Assembly: GCF_000350225.1 (NCBI RefSeq)
Contig: NW_005178710.1
Location: 135,763 to 199,762, forward strand
Reading direction: 5' to 3'
Origin: Chondrus crispus
Lineage: Eukaryota > Rhodophyta > Florideophyceae > Gigartinales > Gigartinaceae
DNA length: 64,000 nt
How positions within the stretch are numbered: position 1 is the first letter of the stretch; each line of letters starts with the position of its first letter. The position numbers and the translations under genes are program-made. This document shows, piece after piece, positions 1 through 11,121 of the stretch. The notes under the pieces were generated by a model that was not told the origin of the DNA, made no database searches, and saw only the letters and a program-made list of their open reading frames with translations.

Positions 1-2466
1 TAAAGCTACAGCAAGCATGACTGCGATACCAACAAACATTGTTCGCACAAGCGTTCTCTGGGTAATCATGTACGTCCACGAGTACCCACCAGTGGCTATC
101 GCATTTCCAACACTGTCTTTGATTGCGCCCGGAGTTTGGTCGTTGAAAGCATCTAGTTCCCTCTGCCATTCCTCGTAAACAGGAAACATGACTTTGTAAG
201 GCTCAGCGGCCTCCACCGGAGATAGAAAACGGAGCTCGGTAAAGACGATACGGTTCAACTCGTCGTTAAAAGCAATATGCTGGTTCGTCAGATACGGAAG
301 ATTGGGTTTCCCACCATCAGTTTCGTGGTTGCCAAAAGCAATAATGTCTTCAATGAGGGCTGCTTCCGTGCTAAACGTCTCGAAGTTGCCGTTGCCCATA
401 TCTTCTCTCCAGGTCTTGTATTTCTCTATCCAACATTGGATTCTGTCATCTGCATCAATGGTCTCTTCTTGGAACAGCAAGTTCTTCTTGCTTCGGAAAA
501 AAATGCATGCATTAAGGAGGTGTCGTTGTCCTGCTTCGTTTTTCAGGTCAAACTTCTCGTCGAGAATGGGCGTTCCAGTGTCGGCTGGATCAAATTTGCT
601 CGTGCCTGTTCGGTCTGTGCCCACTATTCCCCAAGTGATCCTCACCTCAAGCTGTAGTGCAGCCTCCGACCGTGGAAAGGCTCGATCTAACGTTATCACT
701 GCAACGCGCAACGGATTTGATTCTGGGAGAAATTCTTCATTTTCACTCGGTGGTTGGAGTCTGGTGGCCAGGTATAAAGAAACAGCCACCAAGACAACCG
801 CAACGCCAAGGAGTATGAAGCGAAAGCGATTTACAGCGTTGGTCCACTTGCCTCGAAACAGCTTTTCAATCGAGCGATACTCATCAACGCCGTTTGCTTC
901 CGCGGCTGGTCGCCACTTTAAGGGCAAACATCGGTGCCACAGGGGTACTCGAGGAGCGCTTTCAGAATTCTCAACTGCCCTTCGAAAACAGTTTGTAATA
1001 GGTCTCGCTCTCCAAAACCGATACCATATAACGACTGAGCATGGGTAGATGGTGATGACGAGCAAGAACTGCAAGAGAACAAGGGTACCCGCCCACACTC
1101 CCAGTGTGCCAATGGGCATGATGGGAGAGCTGGCCGTGACGAAGAAAGCAGCAGCTGTTGTGATGGAAGTGACGCTCATGGCCTTGGCGGCGCGCCTGTA
1201 CGTCCAACTCATGCGCGTGACAAGGTCACATTGAGACCCCAAGACGACTACAGACTGCCTCCATGCATCCGTAAAGACGAATACATCATCAGCCCCGATG
1301 CCAAGGATGAGAAAGATGACCAAAATCTGTAACGCTGCAAAATAATTTTGGCGGAAAACGACTCTGTAAAAGAAATAGGAGAACGGAAAGGCGAGGAAAA
1401 TCTGGAGCATGGCCGAGGAGGCGAGGAATGCACTGCTAGTATGGAACCAGATGACGAAGAAGACCATGACGATGGCGGCGATGGAGAAGGATAAATCGCG
1501 GACGATGATGGAATTGAAGGACCCATTGACCAATGCGGAACTCGCAAGAAAGACGTCAACGTCCTCGGTGGTGAAACCTTCCGCAAGTTCGGCGGCAGCG
1601 GAGGCCCAAGTGTCGTACGCTTTGTCTTGTTCGGCTGAGCGGTCGTCCTCGGTGGCAAACCCTTCGAAAGGGACGCCGATAGGGAAGTAGCTATGGGCGA
1701 CCCAGGATTCCCGATTGTCTGGAGTGAAGTCGGTGCCAATATAGCTTGAAAACAAAGGTTTAACGAAAAGGTTTCCGTCCTGGTCTCTTTCGACAAGACT
1801 ATCGATGAAGTCGTCAAATGCGACATCGGAAACTTGTTGATTGCCTTCTTTTCTTCCGCAGAGCCTCCTCTCCTCGCCCTCTCCTGTCCAGCGACCATAT
1901 AAATGCTCACTCATGAGGACACTTTTTGGGAGGACACACTTGAGAGGGTTCCCGTCACAATCTCTCGCAGAAGGGTCATTGAGGCAAAACTGCCCAAGCT
2001 CGGGATCCATCCACAAGACGTCCTCTGCTTTCTTCATAAGGGCGAGACCTTCCTTAGTGAGCAAGTTGGTGGCTTGACTTTGTGTGTCATCAAAGATACC
2101 GACCGGTCCGTCCTTGCCCACCCTTCCCCGAAACAAAATGGCGAGGTCATGGTAAAAGCTTGACTCCCCTCTGGACACGGCCGTATCATCTGGCGGGGCG
2201 CCCCTCCCTCTATACGGATATCGTTCACGTGCGGCGCGCCTGCCGTCCTCGCGGATACTGCGAATGTCATCGCGGACGAGAAAGTCCCTTTCGGAGGGGT
2301 CATCAATGGAGAGTGAGGTGGCAAAGATTACGATGACCAGTGCGACTATGGGGACGGCGCACGAGATTGCGCAGGTCTTCTTGGTATGATTGACGGAAAG
2401 GCGCGCCCAGAGAATGGGCTTGACCGAGGCAGCGGAGGCCTCCTGTTCGGCGGCGGTGTGAGCCAT
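1..2466 (-). CDS. Dispatched/Patched-like RND transporter with sterol-sensing domain (3' end beyond window)
   Basis: An uninterrupted reading frame of 822 codons runs on the minus strand from an ATG at 2466 and leaves the window at base 1, so the C-terminus is missing. The visible layout is a short N-terminal tail, a first membrane helix at about residues 33-53, a large loop of some 270 residues, then a helix cluster at about 325-475 and another helix at about 548-566; a further helix begins at about 810. Inside the cluster lies GIGADDVFVFTDAW (389-402), the Asp pair that relays protons or ions in RND permeases and that is typical of Dispatched, Patched and NPC1 proteins. The family exports or moves sterol-linked or lipid cargo across the membrane. 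The Asp pair favours Dispatched over NPC1; substrate unknown. A TATA-like TTTATAA lies about 50 bases upstream of the ATG on the coding strand. Confidence 0.85.
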   Translation of the reverse strand, partial: MAHTAAEQEASAASVKPILWARLSVNHTKKTCAISCAVPIVALVIVIFATSLSIDDPSERDFLVRDDIRSIREDGRRAARERYPYRGRGAPPDDTAVSRGESSFYHDLAILFRGRVGKDGPVGIFDDTQSQATNLLTKEGLALMKKAEDVLWMDPELGQFCLNDPSARDCDGNPLKCVLPKSVLMSEHLYGRWTGEGEERRLCGRKEGNQQVSDVAFDDFIDSLVERDQDGNLFVKPLFSSYIGTDFTPDNRESWVAHSYFPIGVPFEGFATEDDRSAEQDKAYDTWASAAAELAEGFTTEDVDVFLASSALVNGSFNSIIVRDLSFSIAAIVMVFFVIWFHTSSAFLASSAMLQIFLAFPFSYFFYRVVFRQNYFAALQILVIFLILGIGADDVFVFTDAWRQSVVVLGSQCDLVTRMSWTYRRAAKAMSVTSITTAAAFFVTASSPIMPIGTLGVWAGTLVLLQFLLVITIYPCSVVIWYRFWRARPITNCFRRAVENSESAPRVPLWHRCLPLKWRPAAEANGVDEYRSIEKLFRGKWTNAVNRFRFILLGVAVVLVAVSLYLATRLQPPSENEEFLPESNPLRVAVITLDRAFPRSEAALQLEVRITWGIVGTDRTGTSKFDPADTGTPILDEKFDLKNEAGQRHLLNACIFFRSKKNLLFQEETIDADDRIQCWIEKYKTWREDMGNGNFETFSTEAALIEDIIAFGNHETDGGKPNLPYLTNQHIAFNDELNRIVFTELRFLSPVEAAEPYKVMFPVYEEWQRELDAFNDQTPGAIKDSVGNAIATGGYSWTYMITQRTLVRTMFVGIAVMLAVAL

Positions 2467-2743
2467 TGAGGCGGACGGGGTTGTGGGTGTGTGGTTAAAG
2501 GGGTGGACGTGGAAGCGTTATAAAGACGCTGGTTGTGAGTTGGTGAGTGCAGTGCGGTTGGTGAGCACGTGGGAAAAGGGTGACATGGCTGCTGGTTTCA
2601 TTACGTTTCTACAAACCGTATAGCAGCTTCATGTCGAGATGAAGCTGAAGGGCGGCGCTGCGGGAGACATACAGTATGGGGCAAAACCGTGGCCTAATGG
2701 GAGGCGGTCTCTTGACCAGCGGACAGGGCGATGAGAAGAGGAG

Positions 2744-2831
2744 CGAAGATGACGCAAAAATATTTGGCCACTCCCAACGCACGAGGACGAAGATGACGCA
2801 AAAATATTTGGCCACTCTCAACGCACGAGGA
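2744..2831. repeat. Two-copy 44-bp tandem repeat upstream of the Dispatched-like gene
   Basis: Copy one is 2744-2787 and copy two is 2788-2831, each starting CGAAGATGACGC and ending CACGAGGA. They differ at one or two bases. They lie 280-365 bp upstream of the start codon of the minus-strand gene, so they may be duplicated upstream control sequence, but nothing shows function. Confidence 0.85.
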
Positions 2832-5733
2832 TGATTTATTTAATATTTATCGAAATACGTACAGTAGGGCCATCTTCCGTTATATTGTAGTCGGTGGTAC
2901 GGAGCCAGCAATGCCTTAGAAGCAACGCCATGTCCAACAGGACAATAGGAACGTACACGATCTGTACAGTATAAATAAACTTTATAATATTTGGTAAACA
3001 TGTTGTAAACATGCTCATCAACCCCGATCCATCTGTACAGCAAGGACACCAGCAGACACGGTACTGTATCCAATTCATGTGCTTTTTCGCAGCCGAGTGA
3101 GTCGCCGCTTTTCTCATCACTTCTTTGGGCAACCATGAAACCAAAACCAGCCGTGCTTTTCAGTGTTCCCTGTCCGACAGAAATGGGGTAAAGTTTGCTC
3201 GAGTAGGTCGCGCCGCAACCTTTGTACGCTATCCTTGCTGCCGGCGCAACATCGAAGAGTTCGCATATACCGCTGTACTGTAGTATCTCTCATTGGCGGA
3301 CAATTGCGTGCTCTCCCTGTTCTACATGTACAGCATAACTCCAGCGAAAGGCCTACTGTACCCTTCGGTAGTACCTCGCACATTGCTAGCCCCTCACAAT
3401 GCAGCAGTCTCCGTCTTATGGAAAATTAGTACAGAAAATTTCTTGCTTTTCGAAAATTGGCTACCCAACTCGCCCAGACACTTCAGAAAAAGGCACTTTT
3501 CCGGTGGAGCTGCTCAATGGCTCATCGTGCCCTTGCCTATCCTTGTTGTCAACTACAATACTCTTAGCCTTTCCAATTGGGGCACCATTTCTTTAACGTA
3601 CACGCCCTCGGCAATAACATCTTGCAAATCATCGGGATAGCAGTACTGAATACACAGAAAGACTAAGAATCTAATGCAGTTTCAATACCCGCCTGACATT
3701 TTAAACAGGCGTTTTAGTTTTGAAGCTGTCAACTCACTACGTTTTCAAGTTCGTCAAAAAAGCTTCTGTTTCGAACATTCTAAAATGACTGGAAACGACG
3801 TGCAGATCTCACCAAACTGCATCCTTTCGCAACGCAAAAGTCAACTACGGTTACGGAGGTCTCTTTTACCATCTTGCTGAGCAACCACAGGTGGAGAGAA
3901 ATATGTTGATAAGTAGCCTCATATAGAGTCACTTGTCGTCCAGACGTTGCACGTAGTGTTCATCGGACCATTAGTCCTCATATGAGGACATAACTATTTT
4001 ATTTTTCTAGACGACTCAACGTGATGCGATTTCACCGTGAAATCGCACCACGTTGCGTTGTCTAATTTTCACCCCCTTTTTTTAAAGAACACTAGAATGC
4101 CATCACCACATGTAAAAAAATATGTATATATACAAAAGCATTGCTCATCGATTCTAGCGAAACCAACTCGTCGAAGCACATAGAAACGTTCAAGAGAATA
4201 AGTTCGCTTACAGCAACCATTTGTCTTAAAGCTAACTCAATAACAGTAGCCAGTCATTGTGTAGAGTTTTGACAACTTCCGGATTTTGGGCAGTTGTTGT
4301 TTTAGAAAGTTCCGATGATCCGTATATTGAGGAGGCAGTGCCTCTCCCCTTATATAGAGAATCTTACAACCGCCTGCGGAGTGCGGTACAGATACAGTCT
4401 AGAATAGATTCCAACGCACCGACTTTCGGATACGCAAATGCAACTACATTACATTTCGTGTCATACTAAACATTCAAACTAGAAAACACCGCCAGCGGCT
4501 ACAAGAGTGTTTCCTATTCGGTTCTAACTTGAAAAAATTATTAAGACGAGTCAACCTGCCAAAGAAAAATAGAACCCGTGGACATCAAAGTTGAAAAGAA
4601 ATAAAATTCGAATATTTATTGTTATGATAACGCTTGGTCGGATAGAGATGAGACACGAGTCTCATCACAAACCAGCATCGAGACCAAAGAGCCTATCTCA
4701 CGCATTGCACCAGTACAGCAGCTTCTCCAGCGCCTCTCTCTCTCTCTTTTTTTTACTTGCGTTCCAGATTGTACTCACCATCTACGGTATGCCCCTTCAT
4801 ACGATACCCCGTTCCGTTGCTGTTTCAGATCATGACGTGGAAGTTTCGACGAAAAATGCCGTATGCGCACACATGAAAGCAAAATCTCCGTGGCGGGCAC
4901 ATGATCGATTGACATGTTAGTGTGGTCCCATGCCTTTCTTCGAACACTTGCTACGCGGTCGTCCCTCTCAAATACTATTCCTTAGTTCCAGCTATGGTAC
5001 AGTGCATTGCTTGCAAATAGACTACTCTTCATTCATCTCGCAAGGCCGGAGCCTGTACATACTCGAGGATACTTGTTCTGAAACTTCCTCGAAGAAAAAT
5101 ACAGACCCGTAATTCGAACGACAGCTAAGAAGATCACAAATATTATCACTGACGATTGTGTGGATCAGCAACCTCCCTTCCTCTATTCTTGCTCAGGAAC
5201 TATACCTATTATGCGTCAAGTAAGACTGAACACATATTTGCTGATGCCCAAGCACTGCGGATGCAGGCGAGGGCGTGTTACAACTATTCATTCCGAGGCG
5301 GGAAGAATGACATCTCAAGACTCGTAGATACGCACAACAAGCTGACCACCGCTGAATCCGCATACCAATCCAGAAAAGGACTGTAGAAACGCCTGAGCTG
5401 ATGTGATGATGATAATGTCATACTTCTCGGTCCTGACGCTTAGCTGCACTCGCCCTATGCCAAGCCACTATCGTACTTGTCGATGTGATTCTGGCCATTC
5501 CCATCGAGTATTCCGCAGGCTGGAAATCTGACTCCTCGGAAGCCTAAAGTGTCCCATTTCTAACCTTGGAACATAAACAATCGTTGCAATCAGAAACCGC
5601 TTCTTACAGTGCTACCATACCAGACTCCATCCTCTACAAGCTTCATGTCACCCTTCCCAGAGCCCCCCGTCGGTGCAAAAAGCGACAGGGCATCCAGCAA
5701 GGAACCTAATCCTCTCTATGTCCGCGTTGACTC
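2832..5733. other. Intergenic region without recognised gene
   Basis: About 2.9 kb with only short reading frames, none resembling a known family. It is AT-richer than the neighbouring genes. It contains several copies of a GTACAGTA / TACTGTA motif (for example 2964-2973 and 3275-3285), a CT microsatellite near 4735 and the foldback at 4009-4063. It could hold an RNA gene or a fast-evolving small protein that I cannot see. Confidence 0.5.
4009..4063. repeat. 55-bp foldback (MITE-like hairpin)
   Basis: The sequence from 4009 (AGACGACTCAACGTG) to 4063 (CGTTGCGTTGTCT) is an imperfect inverted repeat with arms of about 27 bp and almost no loop. The inner 12 bp of each arm (TGCGATTTCACG and its complement) pair without gaps. 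It could be a minimal transposon remnant or an RNA hairpin. No flanking duplication was identified. Confidence 0.7.
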
Positions 5734-6699
5734 TCAGCTGCTGATATCCGCAAGCTTGAGGTTGTCTCGCAAGCCCCAATACCAACGCCCGTTATCAATT
5801 TGTGATAACCTTGTCCACGTTTGCAATACTTTCTCTTCGTTAGCGGTCGCCAGAATGCCCCCAGCCTTATCCCACTCCATCTTCACTGCTCTCGAAGCCT
5901 TCTGCTCGTTGACGTTCATTCTCGCAAGTCTTTCTGCTGTCCCTGCCTGCAGCTGCCACACCTCTACCGCACCATCCGCTCGGCCAACACCAATGAATCC
6001 AGATGACGCCCAATCCGCGCACACCACAGCGTTATCCACGTTCCCTTCTTCATCCTCGTCAATCCGCAAAAACACCTCCCATTCCCACCCAACTTTACCC
6101 CTCGCCACGATATCGCCACATGCCACACAAAACGCACCCCCTGGTGCAAAGGATAGGCCTCTGGCCTCCGGAACGTCCCTACCCACATCCACAGCAGCGA
6201 GCAGCCCCCATCGCCCACCGTTGTCTGGCGTTTCGTAAAGGCGAAGTACGTGTTCCTCTCCGACGGTCCCCAGGAGTCCGTTTTCAGCAAACGCAACGTC
6301 CGTCAGATCTCCAGTCGCATCGCAAAGCACAGTCGTAACTGCAGAAAATTCTTCCCCATCCACCTGTATTTTGTACAATATGGCGAGACCGTCGGTTCCG
6401 ATCGTCACCAAGAGATCTGGGCACAGCCGATCCGGAGCGAACCGAATAGCGCGCAGTGCATTTTTTTCATGCTTAGTTTCAAAATGCGCAAATGTCACCC
6501 ATTCGTCGGCACCTGACGCCCGCCATAGACTTATGGTGCCGTCGGCCTGTGCCGTTGCAAGACGAACGCCTGCCGAATCGTAAGCCGTGTCTACTACGTG
6601 CGTGGGCGTTTCAGCTCTTGCAATTGATGACAATCTTGGACGTCGTTCTCGCTGAGGTCGAGAGAACATACTCGGGGGTGTGGCGAAGGATGGAGACAT
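5734..6699 (-). CDS. WD40-repeat protein, SEH1-like nucleoporin / SEA-complex subunit
   Basis: The 321-residue product is a run of divergent WD40 blades (for example residues ending DGTISLW and DGAVEVW) with no other domain. Its length, single-propeller layout and last repeat, where the usual WD is replaced by a LQTWTR segment followed by GRWYW, fit SEH1. SEH1 sits in the Nup107-160 (Y) complex of the nuclear pore and in the SEA/GATOR2 complex controlling TORC1 at the vacuole or lysosome. SEC13 is the closest alternative. The first 30 residues are Arg/Ser-rich. The gene is intronless and divergent from the helicase gene, with about 400 bp between the two starts, so the two probably share a promoter region. 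Confidence 0.65.
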   Translation of the reverse strand: MSPSFATPPSMFSRPQRERRPRLSSIARAETPTHVVDTAYDSAGVRLATAQADGTISLWRASGADEWVTFAHFETKHEKNALRAIRFAPDRLCPDLLVTIGTDGLAILYKIQVDGEEFSAVTTVLCDATGDLTDVAFAENGLLGTVGEEHVLRLYETPDNGGRWGLLAAVDVGRDVPEARGLSFAPGGAFCVACGDIVARGKVGWEWEVFLRIDEDEEGNVDNAVVCADWASSGFIGVGRADGAVEVWQLQAGTAERLARMNVNEQKASRAVKMEWDKAGGILATANEEKVLQTWTRLSQIDNGRWYWGLRDNLKLADISS

Positions 6700-7106
6700 C
6701 TCGGTTTGAGTCCAAGAAGGATACTGTGAGGTGAGGCGGCTGAGTACATTAAGACTTCTGTTCGAAAAAGTGCAAACTGGGAATCAACGCGGTGGTGTGA
6801 TTCCGATCAGATATCGAACGAATCGGATCAGGGCCGAATGCGACCGAAACAGGCTTATTCCCGCTGTCCGGAGCTGGACGTGTGTGACACGTGTGCATCC
6901 TTACGCTTGCCTGAAAATTTTCAGACGCGTTGTATTCGTGGTCATCTTTGTGGTCTAACAGCAGGCATCGTAGACAACGAGCGTGTCTTCTTGTTATCAA
7001 ACACATCAAGCGCTGCGGCCCACTCGGCCTCTCGTCAACGGTCGCCTTCTGCCAGGCGTCGAGGCACCTCGCCATCTCTGTTGAAGTTCAAGGTGATGTC
7101 GTAGAA
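6700..7106. promoter_or_regulatory. Shared divergent promoter region of the SEH1-like and DDX42-like genes
   Basis: These 407 bp separate two start codons pointing away from each other. The plus-strand frame of the helicase stays open back to 6930, but those residues look non-coding. No clear TATA box was seen. The assignment rests on gene arrangement only. Confidence 0.4.
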
Positions 7107-8999
7107 ATGAAGCGGGCGCGTCCCGCAGCAACCCCTGCCGCGAGCCTGTTCACTGGCGACTCATCCGACTCCGATGAATCCCCGAATCAGCGACGCCGCC
7201 TGCCGTCCCCGTCAGGAACCCAAAAAGTAGAATCGGTTGAAGAATGTGTCAGTAGTCCGGCAAACTGCAAACAAACCGAAGCCAAGGGAATAGGAGAAGA
7301 AGACACATTGGAGGCTTTCATGAATGATCTTTCTGGCCCACAACCGTCGCGCCTGGCACAGAATAGACAACTCCCTACTCGTCCGCCGCAGAGTGACAGT
7401 AGTGAAGATGGGTTCGTTGTTCTTGGGGAAACTATGCCAAGTCAGGTGGATGACGAAAGGGAAGATAGCGAGGACGATTGTGCGGAAGCGCAACGAGACT
7501 TCGGGTCGGCCAGGGACCTTTTTCTAGAGCCGATTGATCACTCTCGTAAGCAGTATCCAAAATTGGTACCCTGTCCTTACGAACCACTACCACACCTTGT
7601 CGGTGCGGCAAGGGAGGAGCAGTCAAAAAAGCTTGAATCCATGGCAGCAACGGTTGTTGGTGATGAAGATGTTGTGCCTATCGATTCATTTCAAGACTTA
7701 GCGCTTGTTCTTCGAAAGGCCCTGCTCGGATCCGTTTTGTCTGCATTTGAAAAACCCACTGCGATCCAACGGGTTTCCATTCCAGTCGCGCTGAGCGGGA
7801 GAGACATCATTGCAGTGGCAAAGACCGGGAGTGGTAAGACCGCCGCATACACTATTCCACTACTAACCCATATCTCATTGCAAGCACGCGGGAGCAGCAC
7901 AAGTGGTAAAGGGCCAAGTGCCTTAATCATTGCCCCAACCCGTGAACTAGCTCTCCAAATCACTGGCGTTGTCAAATTGTTTGGAGAAGGCACGAAAACT
8001 GGAGTGCTTTGCGTCGTTGGGGGTCACGCCAAGTACGAACAATTCAAGCGATTGAGAGATAGCGGCGCCGAAGTCATCGTTTGCACACCAGGCCGCCTCA
8101 TTGATATGGTTAAAATGAAGGCATGTGGGTTTTCACGATGCTCGTTTGTCGTCCTTGATGAAGCAGACCGGATGTTCGACATGGGCTTTGGCCCACAGGT
8201 TGATGCTCTCCTATCTCAAATTCGACCAGATGCCCAAAAGCTGTTGTTCTCCGCAACTTTCCCCAGCTCCGTCGCCAAACTCGCGAGCTTCTACTTGCGC
8301 GATCCAGTTCGGATAACGGTTGGCAGTGCAGAACAAAAGAGAGACGACGCCAGGGCCAAGCACTCAGAAAAGCATGCGACTGGGCGGATGGCTACAACAG
8401 TACCCATGGTCGCAGAAAATGTCACAGAGACATATGTGCTAGTTGAGAATGAGGCTGAACGAGAATCTTGGCTTTTATCACGACTTGATGATCTCATCCA
8501 ACAGGGCCTTGTTATGGTCTTTTGTCAATCGCGAGGTGCTTCAGCTGCTTTAGCTAACGTCATAAGAAAGACGGGTAAGCCCGCAGCCTGTGTACATGGC
8601 GAAACAGATAATGCCGACCGCGAAGGTCTCCTAGATATGTTTCGTTCTGGAGAGCTTCCACTTCTCATTACGACTGATCTTACTGCCAGGGGACTGGACA
8701 TTTCGAACGTGAAGAACGTTGTAAATTATGGGAGCGCGAAGTCATGGGAATGGCATGTTCATAGAGTTGGAAGAACTGGACGAGCAGATCAGAAAGGAAA
8801 TGCATACACCATCCTTTGCAGAAAGATGAGCATGGACATTTCGTTTGCGCGGGACGCGGTCTCAGCATTTCGCAAGTCGCGTATGCGAGTTCCGGCTGTG
8901 TTAATGGAGCTTGACGTTGCGGCACGCAGGAAGACACACGAGGGAGGAGTTTTTCAAAAAAGATTTCGCGGCAGGAATCGTAACAGACCCAACCGCTGA
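7107..8999 (+). CDS. DEAD-box ATP-dependent RNA helicase, DDX42-like
   Basis: I place the start at the ATG at 7107 (MKRARP), giving 630 residues; the frame is open for 59 codons more upstream, but that part is unlike a protein N-terminus. After an acidic, Ser-rich N-terminal 150 residues come all helicase motifs: Q motif (FEKPTAIQ), Walker A AKTGSGKT, PTRELALQ, TPGRLIDMV, DEAD in VLDEADRMFDMGF, SAT in LFSATFP, then the second RecA domain with ARGLDI and HRVGRTGRA. The RMFDMGF segment and the overall block order match DDX42, an SF3b-associated helicase of the U2 snRNP with ATP-dependent unwinding and RNA-annealing activity. The C-terminal tail is short and Arg-rich. The gene is intronless and ends 110 bp from the convergent GT34 gene. 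Confidence 0.85.
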   Translation: MKRARPAATPAASLFTGDSSDSDESPNQRRRLPSPSGTQKVESVEECVSSPANCKQTEAKGIGEEDTLEAFMNDLSGPQPSRLAQNRQLPTRPPQSDSSEDGFVVLGETMPSQVDDEREDSEDDCAEAQRDFGSARDLFLEPIDHSRKQYPKLVPCPYEPLPHLVGAAREEQSKKLESMAATVVGDEDVVPIDSFQDLALVLRKALLGSVLSAFEKPTAIQRVSIPVALSGRDIIAVAKTGSGKTAAYTIPLLTHISLQARGSSTSGKGPSALIIAPTRELALQITGVVKLFGEGTKTGVLCVVGGHAKYEQFKRLRDSGAEVIVCTPGRLIDMVKMKACGFSRCSFVVLDEADRMFDMGFGPQVDALLSQIRPDAQKLLFSATFPSSVAKLASFYLRDPVRITVGSAEQKRDDARAKHSEKHATGRMATTVPMVAENVTETYVLVENEAERESWLLSRLDDLIQQGLVMVFCQSRGASAALANVIRKTGKPAACVHGETDNADREGLLDMFRSGELPLLITTDLTARGLDISNVKNVVNYGSAKSWEWHVHRVGRTGRADQKGNAYTILCRKMSMDISFARDAVSAFRKSRMRVPAVLMELDVAARRKTHEGGVFQKRFRGRNRNRPNR

Positions 9000-9109
9000 A
9001 TAGTGTATCGCTAACGTGTTTGGGGCAGGAAGAGGTGGCCGATATTTAAACCGCATGGCTGTAAGATTGATTTATGACGAGCACCCGTTGTACATATGGT
9101 GTGAAGCAC

Positions 9110-10240
9110 TCAAGTGGACTCAGAATGAAGAGTTCTCCGTATTTTGATGTCAGTGCGGCCAGGGACATCGTTTGGATCCTTCCAATCTTTCAAGTTTGGA
9201 TTGCGGTATTCCAGCTGGCGATACCGGTTTGGAGACGAGAATGAGCCGAGGGTTTCCGGTAGTTTCATTCGCCGTGAGTCATGCGGATTACAATCTCGTA
9301 CCGGATCTTTCTCGGGGGAGCCCATGACGCATGTGCCGGAGAAGTAGTTGAGTAAATAGCGTGTGTTAAAGAAAGAAGCAATTTTGTCTTTGTCATCTAC
9401 TCTTGACAATACATCAAATTGGCGAGCAATATCACCGATCCCCCACGGGGTAGCTTCGTAAAGCTTTCCAGCAAAGTGAACAATGAAATCACCTGGGCGA
9501 TATTCCTCTGTGTACACATTAATCAAATGCTTCGGGACATGCTTGACATGCGGATCGACGTCTTTCTCTTTGAAGAAATCGTTAAACGCCGACTGATCAA
9601 GTGCAAGAGCCTTGTCAAATTTGCGGGCGGCGTACACCCGCTCTAGAAACTTGATGTTCCACGGGGAGCATCGAAGGAGCAACACGCCAGCATTTATCAT
9701 GAACCAGTCATTCGCGACGACGATGTCGTATGCGTCATCAACGACATCGAGCAAGCTCTTTGCTTGATTGACGATCAAGGCATCGGCATCTGTCCATAGC
9801 AGCCAGTAATCTGGGCGACCAATGCAGGCGGCAAGGGCAAGCTTAATCTTTCCAAACGTCGGGGCGCGCTTGTCGAGGGCGAAGTCCGTGGATGGTTTGA
9901 AACAGTGTTGACCTCGCATCACAGCGCCGTTCTCATCGCAGGACGCTGGGGTCCATAGACCGGATGTCTCGTGCGGGGTGTGGGTGACGAGTTCAAACTT
10001 GTGGCGAATGGAGTAGCGGCGCTTGTTGCGCAGTGTGACCTCTGCAAGTTCCTGGAAAAACCAGACGTTGTTGACCATGTGCAGCAAAGCGATACGCGCT
10101 GGGGATGTAGACACATCGCTGTTGGGCGTCGACAGAGGTCCAATAGCGAGATTTCGCTTCGCATCATTGTCCTCTCCACTCACCAGGGCAGAAAAGATAA
10201 GCAGAGTGGCCAAGAGCACCGCAACTACGCCTGACGCCAT
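9110..10240 (-). CDS. GT34-family glycosyltransferase (GMA12/MNN10/XXT type)
   Basis: The product transfers a sugar from a nucleotide sugar in the secretory pathway; family members are alpha-galactosyl-, mannosyl- or xylosyltransferases of the Golgi. The chosen ATG at 10240 gives 376 residues beginning with a hydrophobic stretch (VVAVLLATLLIFSALV) that reads as a signal peptide or type II anchor. Downstream are the family marks: LLWTDADALIVN with the DxD metal and nucleotide-sugar site, then MINAGVLLLRCSPW, ALDQSAFND, and near the end GDFIVHFAGK. An upstream in-frame start at 10483 would add 81 residues and a second hydrophobic segment, but it looks less protein-like. Sugar and linkage cannot be told from sequence. 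The gene is convergent with the helicase gene. Confidence 0.8.
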   Translation of the reverse strand: MASGVVAVLLATLLIFSALVSGEDNDAKRNLAIGPLSTPNSDVSTSPARIALLHMVNNVWFFQELAEVTLRNKRRYSIRHKFELVTHTPHETSGLWTPASCDENGAVMRGQHCFKPSTDFALDKRAPTFGKIKLALAACIGRPDYWLLWTDADALIVNQAKSLLDVVDDAYDIVVANDWFMINAGVLLLRCSPWNIKFLERVYAARKFDKALALDQSAFNDFFKEKDVDPHVKHVPKHLINVYTEEYRPGDFIVHFAGKLYEATPWGIGDIARQFDVLSRVDDKDKIASFFNTRYLLNYFSGTCVMGSPEKDPVRDCNPHDSRRMKLPETLGSFSSPNRYRQLEYRNPNLKDWKDPNDVPGRTDIKIRRTLHSEST

Positions 10241-11121
10241 GGAGCAATAATTCACCCTAAATGCAACGACGATGAGGCACTGCGGGATAAACCAAAGGTT
10301 AAAGTGACGATAAGAGATCGCCAATCGCACCTTGACGACACGGAAAAAGCGGAATGGGCAGTGGGCCGTTGTTGCAGAATCATTCGCGACAGCAGTGCGC
10401 GCCGGATGATCCGAACGTGACGTTATCGCGCTATACCTTCTACAAAAAAACGTATTTTTCTGACGATTTGGACGAACATCCAAGAGCGCGCTTTCAGATG
10501 AAATTTACCAGAATTCGCCACCAAGTCCCTGTCCTTGTCAGCATACTGCTCTTGTACAGTGCTGCATGTACTCAAGGGTACAGTATCACCGCCCGGTACA
10601 CAAGCAGTAGATAGATGAGAGGCACTAGATTCTCATCTACAGGTAAATTACTTATCAAAAGGCAACCAGTTTTCCGTGCTGCACAGTGTGCGTGGAAGGG
10701 TAGCCGTGGTAAAAGTGATGCCTTCTTTGGCAAGCCCCCCCAGTCACCATTTTTCAGTATTCAAGAATTGTCGACATGTCGATCTCAACTTGCGTTCGTC
10801 CGGTAATTTGTCTCCCTTTTTTATCACAGACTGTGCAACGACTGAACGCCCTGCCCGAGTCCATCACCTGCGACCAAGTCACCTGCTTCCGTGTTCGACG
10901 ACAAGACCATCTCTGCAACCGCTGATTCCAGAGCACCCGTCATTGGAAACAGCAAAGAGCGGGACATGTTCCGTTCTTCCTTTGGAACTGCTGTGATGCC
11001 ACGAGGTTAGTTTATAGAAAAATCCACTCACTTTTTGCACGTCCAGAGTGCAATATGTCAAGGAACGATGCCCTCCATTCTCTTTTTTTGCGATTGACGT
11101 CTCACTCATTCGCATAGCCCT
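10241..11121. other. Intergenic region, GTACAGTA motifs only
   Basis: This 880-bp gap between two minus-strand genes carries two GTACAGT motifs (10554-10560 and 10578-10587) close together. I see no gene in it. Confidence 0.5.

Noticed and set aside
277..2336. Several 60-250 codon frames on the plus strand over the first 2.3 kb
   Set aside because: They are shadows of the continuous minus-strand Dispatched-like frame, which runs off the window and has clear membrane helices and motifs.
3117..3383. 88-codon Cys-rich minus-strand frame as a small secreted protein
   Set aside because: It has no signal peptide or spacing pattern, and lies in a region of many equal-length random frames.
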